DNA of 5,236 nucleotides. It comes from Bacteroidota bacterium. GTDB lineage: Bacteria > Bacteroidota > Bacteroidia > Bacteroidales > JAADJA01. The stretch is taken from positions 1 through 5,236 of the forward strand of contig JAJRTT010000277.1 in assembly GCA_024278155.1 (NCBI GenBank), written 5' to 3'. The notes beneath the pieces are model-generated. The model was not told where the DNA came from. It did not search any database and worked only from the letters and a program-made list of their open reading frames with translations. This document shows, in pieces, positions 1 through 5,236 of the stretch (positions are counted from its first letter, which is position 1; the number at the start of each line of letters is the position of its first letter). Made by a program: the position numbers and the translations under genes.

Positions 1-429
1 CGGCAAAATACACTGGAAACCACCATGAACGCAATCATGGAGTATCAGCGGGAGTATTTCCTTACCAGCGATGAAACAAAATTGCGGCCCATGATCCTGA
101 AAGATATTGCGGAAATCGTAAACCTGGATATTTCAACTATTTCACGTGTGGCAAACAGTAAATACGTACAAACCCCATTCGGGACATTTTTGTTGAAAAG
201 CTTTTTCTCGGAATCCATGCAGACCGAAAGTGGGGAAGAGGTTTCCACTCGGGAGATCAAGAAGATTTTGATGGATTGCATTGATGCGGAAGAAAAAACC
301 AAGCCCTATACCGATGAGCAACTTACAAAAATATTAAAGGAAAAAGGCTATAACATTGCCCGGCGGACAGTTGCCAAGTACCGTGAACAATTAAGTATCC
401 CGGTGGCCCGGTTGCGCAAGGAACTTTAA
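1..429 (+). CDS. rpoN: RNA polymerase sigma-54 factor, C-terminal part (5' end outside window)
   Basis: Sigma-54 directs RNA polymerase to -24/-12 promoters that need an AAA+ activator. The frame is open from base 1 (RQNTLETTMNAI...), so the gene starts upstream and the ATG at 25 is internal; 142 codons are visible. The visible part holds the helix-turn-helix region (LKDIAEIVNLDISTISRVAN, about fragment residues 33-52). It then has the KYVQTPFG and LLKSFF segments typical of the family. The RpoN box ARRTVAKYRE (bases 358-387), which contacts the -24 element, is intact. Tandem stops TAA TAG close the gene at 427-432. The C-terminus (SIPVARLRKEL) lines up with the usual family end, so nothing is truncated on this side. 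The next gene downstream runs the same way after 158 bp. Identification rests on recognising the RpoN box and HTH and is very secure; the N-terminal activator- and core-binding regions cannot be judged here. Confidence 0.96.
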   Translation, partial: RQNTLETTMNAIMEYQREYFLTSDETKLRPMILKDIAEIVNLDISTISRVANSKYVQTPFGTFLLKSFFSESMQTESGEEVSTREIKKILMDCIDAEEKTKPYTDEQLTKILKEKGYNIARRTVAKYREQLSIPVARLRKEL

Positions 430-456
430 TAGAAACCCCACATTAAATTTAGTGTA

Positions 457-549
457 TTTGAAAGTCAAAAAAATAATTACCCATTCTCCCCTCATGAGAG
501 GGGTTGGTGTGTGTCATCTTAAAACCTAATTGTTTTTTTGACTTTCAAA
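457..549. repeat. 93-bp palindromic element with 23-bp inverted-repeat ends (MITE-like)
   Basis: The left arm (457-479, beginning TTTGAAAGTC) and the right arm (527-549, ending GACTTTCAAA) are reverse complements at 22 of 23 positions; the single mismatch is at 474/532. The 47-bp interior holds a second perfect palindrome, CCCCTC-ATGA-GAGGGG (488-503). The whole element could therefore fold as a long stem with a nested hairpin. It fills most of the gap between rpoN and the membrane-protein gene and has no coding capacity. I see no convincing target-site duplication at its ends. It could be a miniature inverted-repeat element or REP-like repeat, or a transcript-level structure between the two genes. 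The A7/T7 tracts lie inside the arms, which is not the layout of an ordinary intrinsic terminator. The inverted repeat is certain; its nature is inferred. Confidence 0.72.
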
Positions 550-587
550 ACCTGATACAGGTGTTATTAAAAAAAGAATCCCCATAT

Positions 588-1205
588 ATGGAAAACAAAT
601 TCGCAAAAACAATTTCCATCCTGTTTCACCCTGCACTCGTCCCTTCCTGGTTTACGCTTATATTGGTTGGTTCCAATACCTATATTTCACTTCTGATCCC
701 CATGCAGTTGAAGTTTGTGTTGTTTACCATGATATTTATTACCACGGCCTTGTTCCCACTGTTGTTTGTGGCAATGATGGCAAGGAGAAAGATAATCGGT
801 GATATTTACCTAAAAAAAAGGGAAGACAGGATTTATCCTTTTGCCATTACGGCTTTGTTTTATTTCCTTTCCTATTACCTGATCCGGCAACTCCCCCTTT
901 ATGATGTTTTTTCGATGTTCCTGCTTGGGTCCACGTTCATTGTTGTTTTTTCCCTGCTGATTTCTTTTTTCTGGAAAATAAGCACTCACCTTTTGGGGAT
1001 AGGTGGGTTATTGGGTGGCTTGAGCGGGATAGCCATAAGGCTGAACCTTGATTTTACGGCAATGATTATCCTTGGTTTGATCGTTTCGGGCTTGCTGGGA
1101 TTTGCCAGGCTGAAACTAAATGCGCACAAACCCTTACAGGTTTATGTTGGTTTCCTGATTGGTTTTTTTGTGATGCTTGCAATCTTCCTTGTGGCCACCA
1201 TTTAA
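588..1205 (+). CDS. Polytopic inner-membrane protein with degenerate PAP2-phosphatase-like motifs
   Basis: The product is a 205-residue, strongly hydrophobic protein with six or seven likely membrane segments (about 8-28, 41-63, 84-100, 105-128, 133-150, 155-172, 184-204). It resembles small Bacteroidota membrane proteins beginning with an ISxxFHP-type N-terminus, sometimes labelled PAP2-like. In support, residues 131-134 (ISTH) sit where PAP2 enzymes have PSGH, and A173-R174-x5-H180-x3-Q184 follows the SRx5Hx3D spacing with two changes. A basic stretch KKREDRIYP (76-84) could stand for the KxxxxxxRP motif but fits poorly. PAP2 enzymes dephosphorylate lipid phosphates or pyrophosphates; activity here is uncertain because the relay Asp is Gln. 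I chose the ATG at 588: the in-frame ATG at 504 would add 28 residues read from the upstream repeat element. No clear Shine-Dalgarno or promoter is seen, so transcription from rpoN is possible. The stop overlaps that of the convergent gene. Confidence 0.85.
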   Translation: MENKFAKTISILFHPALVPSWFTLILVGSNTYISLLIPMQLKFVLFTMIFITTALFPLLFVAMMARRKIIGDIYLKKREDRIYPFAITALFYFLSYYLIRQLPLYDVFSMFLLGSTFIVVFSLLISFFWKISTHLLGIGGLLGGLSGIAIRLNLDFTAMIILGLIVSGLLGFARLKLNAHKPLQVYVGFLIGFFVMLAIFLVATI

Positions 1206-1867
1206 AAAGGGATGATGGAAAGGCCAAATGAAACCGGGAACATTTCGGAACCTTTTCCAGGGACAAATAAAGGTGATATTTGATAATAGCCATAAAGGTT
1301 TAGCCATTTGTACCCGATTTTTGCCGTAAAACCATACCTGTTTTTTTCAACATAAGGTATCCTCCCTTTTTTATAAATTACAAGATTGGTGTTCCCTCCC
1401 ATATAATCATCCCCTTTATATTTTGTTTGGGCCTTCATAAGGAACCCAAATTTAAAACCTATGGCAAAACGGAACTCGGCTTTCGACTTAAACCTGAATT
1501 CCAAAGGGATATCAAAATAAGTGGCCGTAAACTTTGCCTTTTTATAACTGACACCTTCCTGGATCGCTTGAAAGTAAGTGGAATCACTTTCGGTAACGGT
1601 AAGTGAACTGCTATAAAAATTATGGACACCGATTCCCAGGCCCGGCGAGAAACTCACATTGCTCTCACCGAAAATATAATTATAGGATCCGATGATATTT
1701 ACCCCGGGGTTCACCGATTTAAGCTTCAGTTCATGTGGGACTTTTTGCCACACATCAATAAAAACATCCGTTCCAAATTGGAACTTCCGTTTTGTATCCT
1801 CGCTTAATGATTGTGCAAAAGACTGTATGGCTGCAAAGGCAAATAGAACTAAGAATATTTTTTTCAT
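1202..1867 (-). CDS. Small outer-membrane beta-barrel protein (PorT-like / OMP_b-brl family)
   Basis: The product is 221 residues. It begins with a Sec signal peptide (MKKIFLVLFAFAAIQSFA, probable cleavage after A18), so the mature protein should start QSLSEDTK. The rest alternates polar and hydrophobic residues as in transmembrane beta strands, with aromatic girdle residues and glycine-rich turns (FSPGLGIGVHNFY at 73-85, AIGFKFGFLMKA at 135-146). The segment YFDIPLEFRFKS (117-128) resembles the conserved 'IPL' strand of PorT-like barrels, and the protein ends in a hydrophobic strand with terminal Phe (SFGLSIIPF), usual for BAM-inserted barrels. The fold is well supported; the function is unknown, and I do not claim it is PorT itself. 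It lies 136 bp downstream of the CorA gene on the same strand but has a candidate promoter of its own, and it converges on the membrane-protein gene with a 4-bp overlap. Confidence 0.9.
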   Translation of the reverse strand: MKKIFLVLFAFAAIQSFAQSLSEDTKRKFQFGTDVFIDVWQKVPHELKLKSVNPGVNIIGSYNYIFGESNVSFSPGLGIGVHNFYSSSLTVTESDSTYFQAIQEGVSYKKAKFTATYFDIPLEFRFKSKAEFRFAIGFKFGFLMKAQTKYKGDDYMGGNTNLVIYKKGRIPYVEKNRYGFTAKIGYKWLNLYGYYQISPLFVPGKGSEMFPVSFGLSIIPF

Positions 1868-1893
1868 TCCTGTTGATTTTCAAAAATTGGCTG

Positions 1894-1901
1894 CAAAGAT
1901 A
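1894..1901 (-). promoter_or_regulatory. Candidate -7 promoter element (TATCTTTG) for the beta-barrel gene
   Basis: On the minus strand this reads TATCTTTG, an exact match to the Bacteroidota -7 consensus TAnnTTTG, within TTGTATCTTTGC. Transcription would start a few bases downstream, giving a leader of about 20 nt before the ATG at 1867. I could not find a good -33 TTTG at the expected 19-21 bp spacing, so this rests on one element plus position. Confidence 0.5.
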
Positions 1902-2003
1902 CAATATAGATTCAATTGATTTACTAATAAAGGTTAAAATCAGGATGAGATAGGTTCATTTCGCAAATGCAACTTTTGAGCTTTGAATTTGGTTTTCTGT
2001 CCA

Positions 2004-2915
2004 TCACATCCATTTTTTCCTTTTGAAAAAGATAATCATGAAAAACGCAATCCCCAACATGGCTCCGATCACGATCCAAAAGGAACGCGGGTCGTCCTGC
2101 AAGGGGAGGTTCACGTTCAGCCCGTACAATCCGGTAAGAAAAGTGAGGGGAAGCAAAATGGATGAAATCAGTGTGAGGATTTTCATGATCTCGTTGGTGC
2201 GGTTTGCCTGCAACGAATCAAAGGTTTGCGAAAGCCCTTCGATCAGTTCTGCATAGTCCTCCGTTAAATCCCATAATTGTTTGTAATAGTCAAGGATATT
2301 GCCCCAGTAATCTTCCATATTATGTGCATAACCCTCAATTTGTCCCGACTCAAATTTATTGAACAAAGGCAATTGTGGTTTGAACATGGTATTTATCAGG
2401 ATTATATTCTTACGGATGATGGAAATTTGTTCAATAGTGTGCTCCGCTTTTTTGTCAAATAAATAACGGTTCACATTATCGACATCATCGCCCATTTTCC
2501 GGATGATTTTTTGGGTGGCCTTCATCAACCTTTCAATAATGGCGTACAGAAGCGCATCACTTGTCCCGATTTCAAAATCTTCGCCCGATGCTTCCTGTTT
2601 TTTCCCTTCGGTAAACATGTCCTCAACGATCCAATGCGATTTCCCAATGGTAATCACATATTCTTCGCTCCAGAAAATTTTCACCTCCCTGATTTTCAGG
2701 AAGCGGTTTTGCCGGTCGAAATATGGGAAATGGAGGATAATAAAATAATAATCATCATAGATGTCAACTTTTGGCCTTTGGTTCACAACACTTTTGCAAT
2801 CTTCGATATCCAACGGGTGGAAATGAAAATTGTCTTGCAGGTATTGCAGGTTTTCGTCCGAAGGGTTCAAGACGTGGTGCCATCTTAATGTCCCTATTTT
2901 GATTGTTTCTATCAT
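2004..2915 (-). CDS. corA: CorA-family divalent metal cation (Mg2+/Co2+-type) channel, GLN variant
   Basis: CorA proteins are homopentameric inner-membrane channels for Mg2+ and related divalent cations. This 303-residue protein has the expected order. A cytoplasmic alpha/beta domain comes first (about 1-120), with the family segment PLDIEDCKSVVNQRPKVDIY (34-53). A long helical region follows (about 120-240). The protein ends with two membrane helices (about 243-263 and 279-297) and a basic tail, KRKKWM. The signature after the first helix reads TGLYGLNV, with Y264-G265-L266-N267 in place of the usual YGMN. The periplasmic loop is short (NLPLQDDPRSF). The GMN-to-GLN change and the loop leave cation specificity open; ZntB-type relatives carry GxN variants and move other metals. 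The start is fixed by the length fit and by a strong Shine-Dalgarno sequence immediately upstream. No terminator is visible before the next gene, so read-through is possible. Family membership is secure; the substrate is inferred. Confidence 0.93.
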   Translation of the reverse strand: MIETIKIGTLRWHHVLNPSDENLQYLQDNFHFHPLDIEDCKSVVNQRPKVDIYDDYYFIILHFPYFDRQNRFLKIREVKIFWSEEYVITIGKSHWIVEDMFTEGKKQEASGEDFEIGTSDALLYAIIERLMKATQKIIRKMGDDVDNVNRYLFDKKAEHTIEQISIIRKNIILINTMFKPQLPLFNKFESGQIEGYAHNMEDYWGNILDYYKQLWDLTEDYAELIEGLSQTFDSLQANRTNEIMKILTLISSILLPLTFLTGLYGLNVNLPLQDDPRSFWIVIGAMLGIAFFMIIFFKRKKWM

Positions 2916-2917
2916 AA

Positions 2918-2926
2918 CTCCTCCCC
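2918..2926 (-). promoter_or_regulatory. Strong, closely spaced Shine-Dalgarno sequence of the CorA gene
   Basis: The minus strand reads GGGGAGGAG, followed by TT and the ATG at 2915. The GGAGG core is only 4 nt from the start codon. The other complete genes in the window have no such site and begin after AT-rich sequence, as is usual in this phylum. It supports the ATG at 2915 as the start. Confidence 0.6.
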
Positions 2927-2940
2927 ATTTTATTCAATGC

Positions 2941-2971
2941 CAAAATTATGAAAATTAAATGAATTGGTAAA
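2941..2971 (-). promoter_or_regulatory. Candidate promoter of the CorA gene
   Basis: On the minus strand TAATTTTG (2948 down to 2941) matches the -7 consensus TAnnTTTG. TTTA (2971 down to 2968), 19 bp upstream, is one base off the -33 TTTG. The predicted leader is about 20 nt and contains the Shine-Dalgarno sequence. The match is by consensus only, in an AT-rich region where chance hits are common. Confidence 0.45.
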
Positions 2972-3133
2972 TGATATTTGCGAGTTGGGTTTTTTCAAAA
3001 CCTTTTGGCTTGAAGAGGGCTTATGGGTTGGCAGCCCGGAAGGTTGAAGTTAGTGCAAAGTTTCTCGTAGGTGACAACACCAACAAGGGGCAGAGTTTAG
3101 GTAGGACAGCAAAGTAGTTGATGGTATGATGAC

Positions 3134-3176
3134 AACAACAAAGGCCAACCTCAATTTAAGGTTGGCCTTTGTTGTT
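3134..3176 (-). terminator. Intrinsic terminator of the T9SS cargo gene
   Basis: This is a perfect 18-bp inverted repeat (3134-3151 and 3159-3176) with a 7-nt loop. The GC-rich core AAAGGCCAACCT/AGGTTGGCCTTT is near the loop and the stem base is A- and T-rich. It lies 22 bp past the stop codon at 3199, the right place for ending the minus-strand transcript. The T-rich side is broken (CCTTTGTTGTTGTC) instead of a pure T run. Because of the symmetry it might also stop plus-strand transcripts. Confidence 0.85.
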
Positions 3177-3198
3177 TATATAGAAGACAATTGTTTTT

Positions 3199-5037
3199 CT
3201 ATTCAACAATCATTTTCTTCGTGATTTTTGTTTCGCCCGAAATTACGGTGTAGAAATAAACACCGGAATCAAGGTTTTGGGCATCAATGGTCAATTGTTG
3301 TTTTCCGGCGGGATATTCCCTTTTGGGAACCTGGATAACCAATTGCCCCATTATATTATGGACTTCAATGCTCAGGGTAGCTGCCTCGGTGAGGTTCACA
3401 TAAACAGTGGATGTTCCATTGAACGGGTTCGGGTAATTTTGTGAAACATTGTTTGTACTGATCACATCTTTTGTTTCTTCAACACCAACAATGTCCGATT
3501 TCAGGACTTTTACCACCCTGATATGGTTTTCGGTAGCTGCGGTAGTGGCAACCCCCGGAATATCATCGGCCTGGTAACTGTAATAAATGTTATCGTCCGT
3601 ATTGGCCGCAACGGAAGGGAACACACATTCATCAAAAATATAAATCAAATCGCCGTTCATGTCATGGAAAGTCCCCCAGGTTGTTCCATTGTCAGGGGAT
3701 GTGCGCGCCCAGATATGCCTGTATGTAGAAGCCCCATTATCAAAACCCTCTGTCACCGAAGAATAAAAAACATAAAGTCTGTTCATGTCGTCAATGGTGA
3801 TTTGTGGCTGGCTTGAAAGACCGGTATTGTAGGCTGCGTCATTGATGCCATCCCATAAGATATCCAATTCGCCGTTTTCGTCAACGTCCTGTGACCAACC
3901 AATCAGGTTCACGTCCTCTTCCAGTTCAGAATCAGGGTCTCCGTATGGGTCCAGGGCGTGCAAACCACTAGAAAAAGTAGGCATATCTTCGTTCCAATAA
4001 CCAACTCCGTCCACGGCCGGATAATAGGATTGTGCTCCTGAGTCATCTGCAATTGCCCGGGTAATCCCAAATACAACATGGACTTTTCCGTTGTTGTCAA
4101 ATGCAAGGTGATGTGAGCCATCAGCACAATAGAATGTATCGGCAGGAAACCCTCCCAAAGGATAAGGACATTCCCAGATGACTGTTTTGTCCCAACTGTC
4201 ACCGTTATCATCCGATTTCATCAAAACAAGGTCTGTCCAGTTGTCGCCTGCAAGAAAAGCTATCATACCATTTTTTGGTTCGGCAAACTCATAAATATCG
4301 CCACCCCAATTTGTATATTGATCAGGGCCCAGTTCATCAAAGAAATGGTTTTCGATTTCCCAGCTTTCGCCACCGTCGGAAGAACGGGAATACAGAAGTG
4401 CATTGTCCTGTCCATTGTAATTTACATAAGTAACCGAAAGGAAGTGGATAAACTCATGGTTGTCACCTGAAGTAATCCCCCTTGGCCATGAAATATCCGC
4501 CGCACTAGAAGGACCTGCCTGGATAGCTATTTGCCATTCGCCAACACCTTTTTCTTGCCTGATACCGTACAAAAGGCCATCGGTCATGTGGTGGCAAACG
4601 AAAAGCTCGCCGTTTTCCCCGTAAGCAGTATAAGCCGGCCACCCTGTTTTTGTGTTCTCAATTTGTGCCGTTGGCCATTCGCCCCAGGCATTTCCATCGA
4701 AATAATTATAGCCCGTGCCCCGGTCATTCCCACCTGGATTGCCTTCGGGGCCATATGTCCAAGTTCCGCCCATGGTTCCATCACCGTACAAATACAAACG
4801 GTTTTGGCATGATACGTTTGATTGCAAGTCGTACCAGGTATTGCCGATTTTGTCTTCCTCAAAAAGATTGGCGCTTTTTGTACCGGGCACAACTGCGTTA
4901 TGGTCTCCCACATCTTTAATGGCTTTCGTCTTTTTTATCTGGATATTGCGAATTGAAGCAGGGGCATAAACCCTTTTTTGAGCCATTCCACTAAAGACAA
5001 AACCAATGGCCAAAACAAACAGTACTAATTTTTTCAT
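3199..5037 (-). CDS. Secreted Asp-box (BNR-like) protein with T9SS type A C-terminal sorting domain
   Basis: The 612-residue product has a Sec signal peptide (MKKLVLFVLAIGFVFSGMA, cleavage likely after A19). A long aromatic- and Gly-rich region follows, including GDGTMGGTW (85-93) and DRGTGYNYFDG (105-115). The middle shows three Asp-box motifs of the form SxDxGx(S/T)W, at residues 219-226, 275-282 and 447-454, which mark turns of sialidase-type beta-propellers. Residues 384-392 (DVDENGELD) resemble a calcium-binding DxDxNGxxD loop. The last 80 residues form a T9SS type A sorting domain: NYPNPFN (534-540), HNIMGQLV, LDSGVYFYTV and a basic KKMIVE end. The protein should therefore cross the outer membrane by T9SS and lose this domain at the surface. 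I recognise the general architecture from other Bacteroidota. I see no sialidase RIP motif or convincing catalytic set, so I do not call it an enzyme; carbohydrate or matrix binding is plausible. It appears monocistronic, with its own candidate promoter and terminator. Confidence 0.93.
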   Translation of the reverse strand: MKKLVLFVLAIGFVFSGMAQKRVYAPASIRNIQIKKTKAIKDVGDHNAVVPGTKSANLFEEDKIGNTWYDLQSNVSCQNRLYLYGDGTMGGTWTYGPEGNPGGNDRGTGYNYFDGNAWGEWPTAQIENTKTGWPAYTAYGENGELFVCHHMTDGLLYGIRQEKGVGEWQIAIQAGPSSAADISWPRGITSGDNHEFIHFLSVTYVNYNGQDNALLYSRSSDGGESWEIENHFFDELGPDQYTNWGGDIYEFAEPKNGMIAFLAGDNWTDLVLMKSDDNGDSWDKTVIWECPYPLGGFPADTFYCADGSHHLAFDNNGKVHVVFGITRAIADDSGAQSYYPAVDGVGYWNEDMPTFSSGLHALDPYGDPDSELEEDVNLIGWSQDVDENGELDILWDGINDAAYNTGLSSQPQITIDDMNRLYVFYSSVTEGFDNGASTYRHIWARTSPDNGTTWGTFHDMNGDLIYIFDECVFPSVAANTDDNIYYSYQADDIPGVATTAATENHIRVVKVLKSDIVGVEETKDVISTNNVSQNYPNPFNGTSTVYVNLTEAATLSIEVHNIMGQLVIQVPKREYPAGKQQLTIDAQNLDSGVYFYTVISGETKITKKMIVE

Positions 5038-5077
5038 AAAATTTATAGATTTAATTAAACAATTGAAATTCTTTTGG

Positions 5078-5085
5078 CAAAGTTA
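5078..5085 (-). promoter_or_regulatory. Candidate -7 promoter element (TAACTTTG) for the T9SS cargo gene
   Basis: The minus strand reads TAACTTTG, an exact TAnnTTTG match about 40 bp upstream of the ATG at 5037, in an AT-rich spacer. No clear TTTG is present at the -33 position, so the call depends on the -7 box and its placement. Confidence 0.45.
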
Positions 5086-5142
5086 TAAGAATTCCTTAAA
5101 ATATGGGATTTTTGTTAAACAGGTTTTAAAATTTTAAAAAAT

Positions 5143-5236
5143 GGTCACCCTGAGCCCGTCGAGGTCATGTTGAGCCCGTCGAGGTCATGTTGAGCCCGTC
5201 GAGGTCATGTTGAGCCCGTCGAGGTCATGTTGAGCC
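5143..5236. repeat. 20-bp tandem repeat array, running off the window edge
   Basis: The unit GGTCATGTTGAGCCCGTCGA repeats exactly at 5163-5182, 5183-5202 and 5203-5222, and 14 bases of the next copy end the window. The first unit (5143-5162) is a variant with CCC in place of TGT (17 of 20 identical). The array is GC-richer than the AT-rich spacer beside it and lies upstream of the T9SS cargo gene. The core TGAGCCCGTCGAGG resembles the TGAGCxTGTCGAAG repeats scattered through many bacterial genomes, which usually occur as inverted pairs and not as head-to-tail arrays. The unit length is not a multiple of three, so a repeated peptide is not expected. Total copy number is unknown. Confidence 0.95.

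Larger units (their letters stand above)
2916..3133. other. Intergenic region with a 48-codon open frame and a small hairpin
   Basis: No recognised gene lies here. On the plus strand an open frame runs from ATG 2971 to TAG 3115-3117 (48 codons, beginning MIFASWVFSK and ending QSLGRTAK). It has no ribosome binding site, and its start overlaps the outer edge of the candidate CorA promoter. Inside it, 3067-3084 forms a 7-bp stem with one mismatch and a 4-nt loop (GTAGGTG-ACAA-CACCAAC). The stretch 3001-3120 is less AT-rich than the rest of the spacer. That would fit the remnant of a repeat or former gene, but I cannot assign it to a family. Confidence 0.3.

Noticed and set aside
504..587. N-terminal extension of the membrane protein from ATG 504
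   Set aside because: The added 28 residues are read largely from the palindromic element and do not resemble a membrane-protein N-terminus; the ATG at 588 gives the expected start MENKFAKTISILFHP.
1202..1867. Assignment of the beta-barrel protein as PorT itself
   Set aside because: Size and fold fit a broad barrel family, but no PorT-specific feature or neighbouring T9SS machinery gene is visible.
1894..1930. Full -33/-7 promoter for the beta-barrel gene
   Set aside because: The -7 element is good, but the sequence 19-21 bp upstream (near GTAA) does not match TTTG, so only the -7 element is annotated.
1868..2003. Terminator after the CorA gene
   Set aside because: Only a 5-bp stem (CATTT-CGC-AAATG near 1957-1969) is visible, with no GC-rich core or T run; too weak to call.
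1983..2888. Plus-strand open frames opposite the CorA gene
   Set aside because: The minus strand encodes a full-length CorA with conserved motifs; the opposing frames show no family features.
3523..4969. Several long open frames on the plus strand, and two alternative minus-strand frames, inside the T9SS cargo gene
   Set aside because: They overlap a gene with a clear signal peptide, Asp boxes and sorting domain, and their compositions show no recognisable domain; they are frame shadows.
5143..5236. CRISPR array
   Set aside because: The 20-bp units abut directly with no unique spacers, so this is a plain tandem repeat.

Overview
The window looks like chromosomal DNA from a member of the Bacteroidota. 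Four things point that way: a secreted protein ending in a type IX secretion (T9SS) type A sorting domain, a small PorT-like outer-membrane beta-barrel protein, TAnnTTTG-type -7 promoter elements, and AT-rich translation starts that mostly lack a Shine-Dalgarno sequence. The genus cannot be fixed from this sequence.

Layout from left to right. Positions 1-429 (+) are the 3' end of rpoN (sigma-54), including the RpoN box. A 158-bp gap follows; it holds a 93-bp palindromic, MITE-like repeat (457-549). Positions 588-1205 (+) encode a 205-residue polytopic membrane protein with degenerate PAP2-phosphatase-like motifs. It converges on, and overlaps by a shared TTAA, a minus-strand gene for a 221-residue outer-membrane beta-barrel protein (1202-1867). 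Upstream of that, on the same strand, is a CorA-family divalent-cation channel (2004-2915) whose signature tripeptide reads GLN instead of GMN. A 283-bp intergenic stretch carries a 48-codon open frame, a small hairpin and a strong terminator. The terminator serves the last gene (3199-5037, minus), a 612-residue secreted protein with Asp-box (BNR/sialidase-type) repeats and a T9SS C-terminal domain. The window ends inside a 20-bp tandem repeat array (5143-5236) that runs off the edge.

How the genes relate: rpoN and the membrane protein run in the same direction. CorA and the beta-barrel gene also share a direction, but a candidate promoter lies between them, so one operon is not required. The T9SS cargo gene appears to be a separate unit with its own candidate promoter and terminator. 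I see no mobile-element enzyme, CRISPR array, toxin-antitoxin pair or defence cassette, and no evidence of a new multi-gene system. The points most worth a second look are the two repeat structures, the GLN substitution in CorA, the degenerate PAP2 motifs and the unexplained 2971-3117 stretch.
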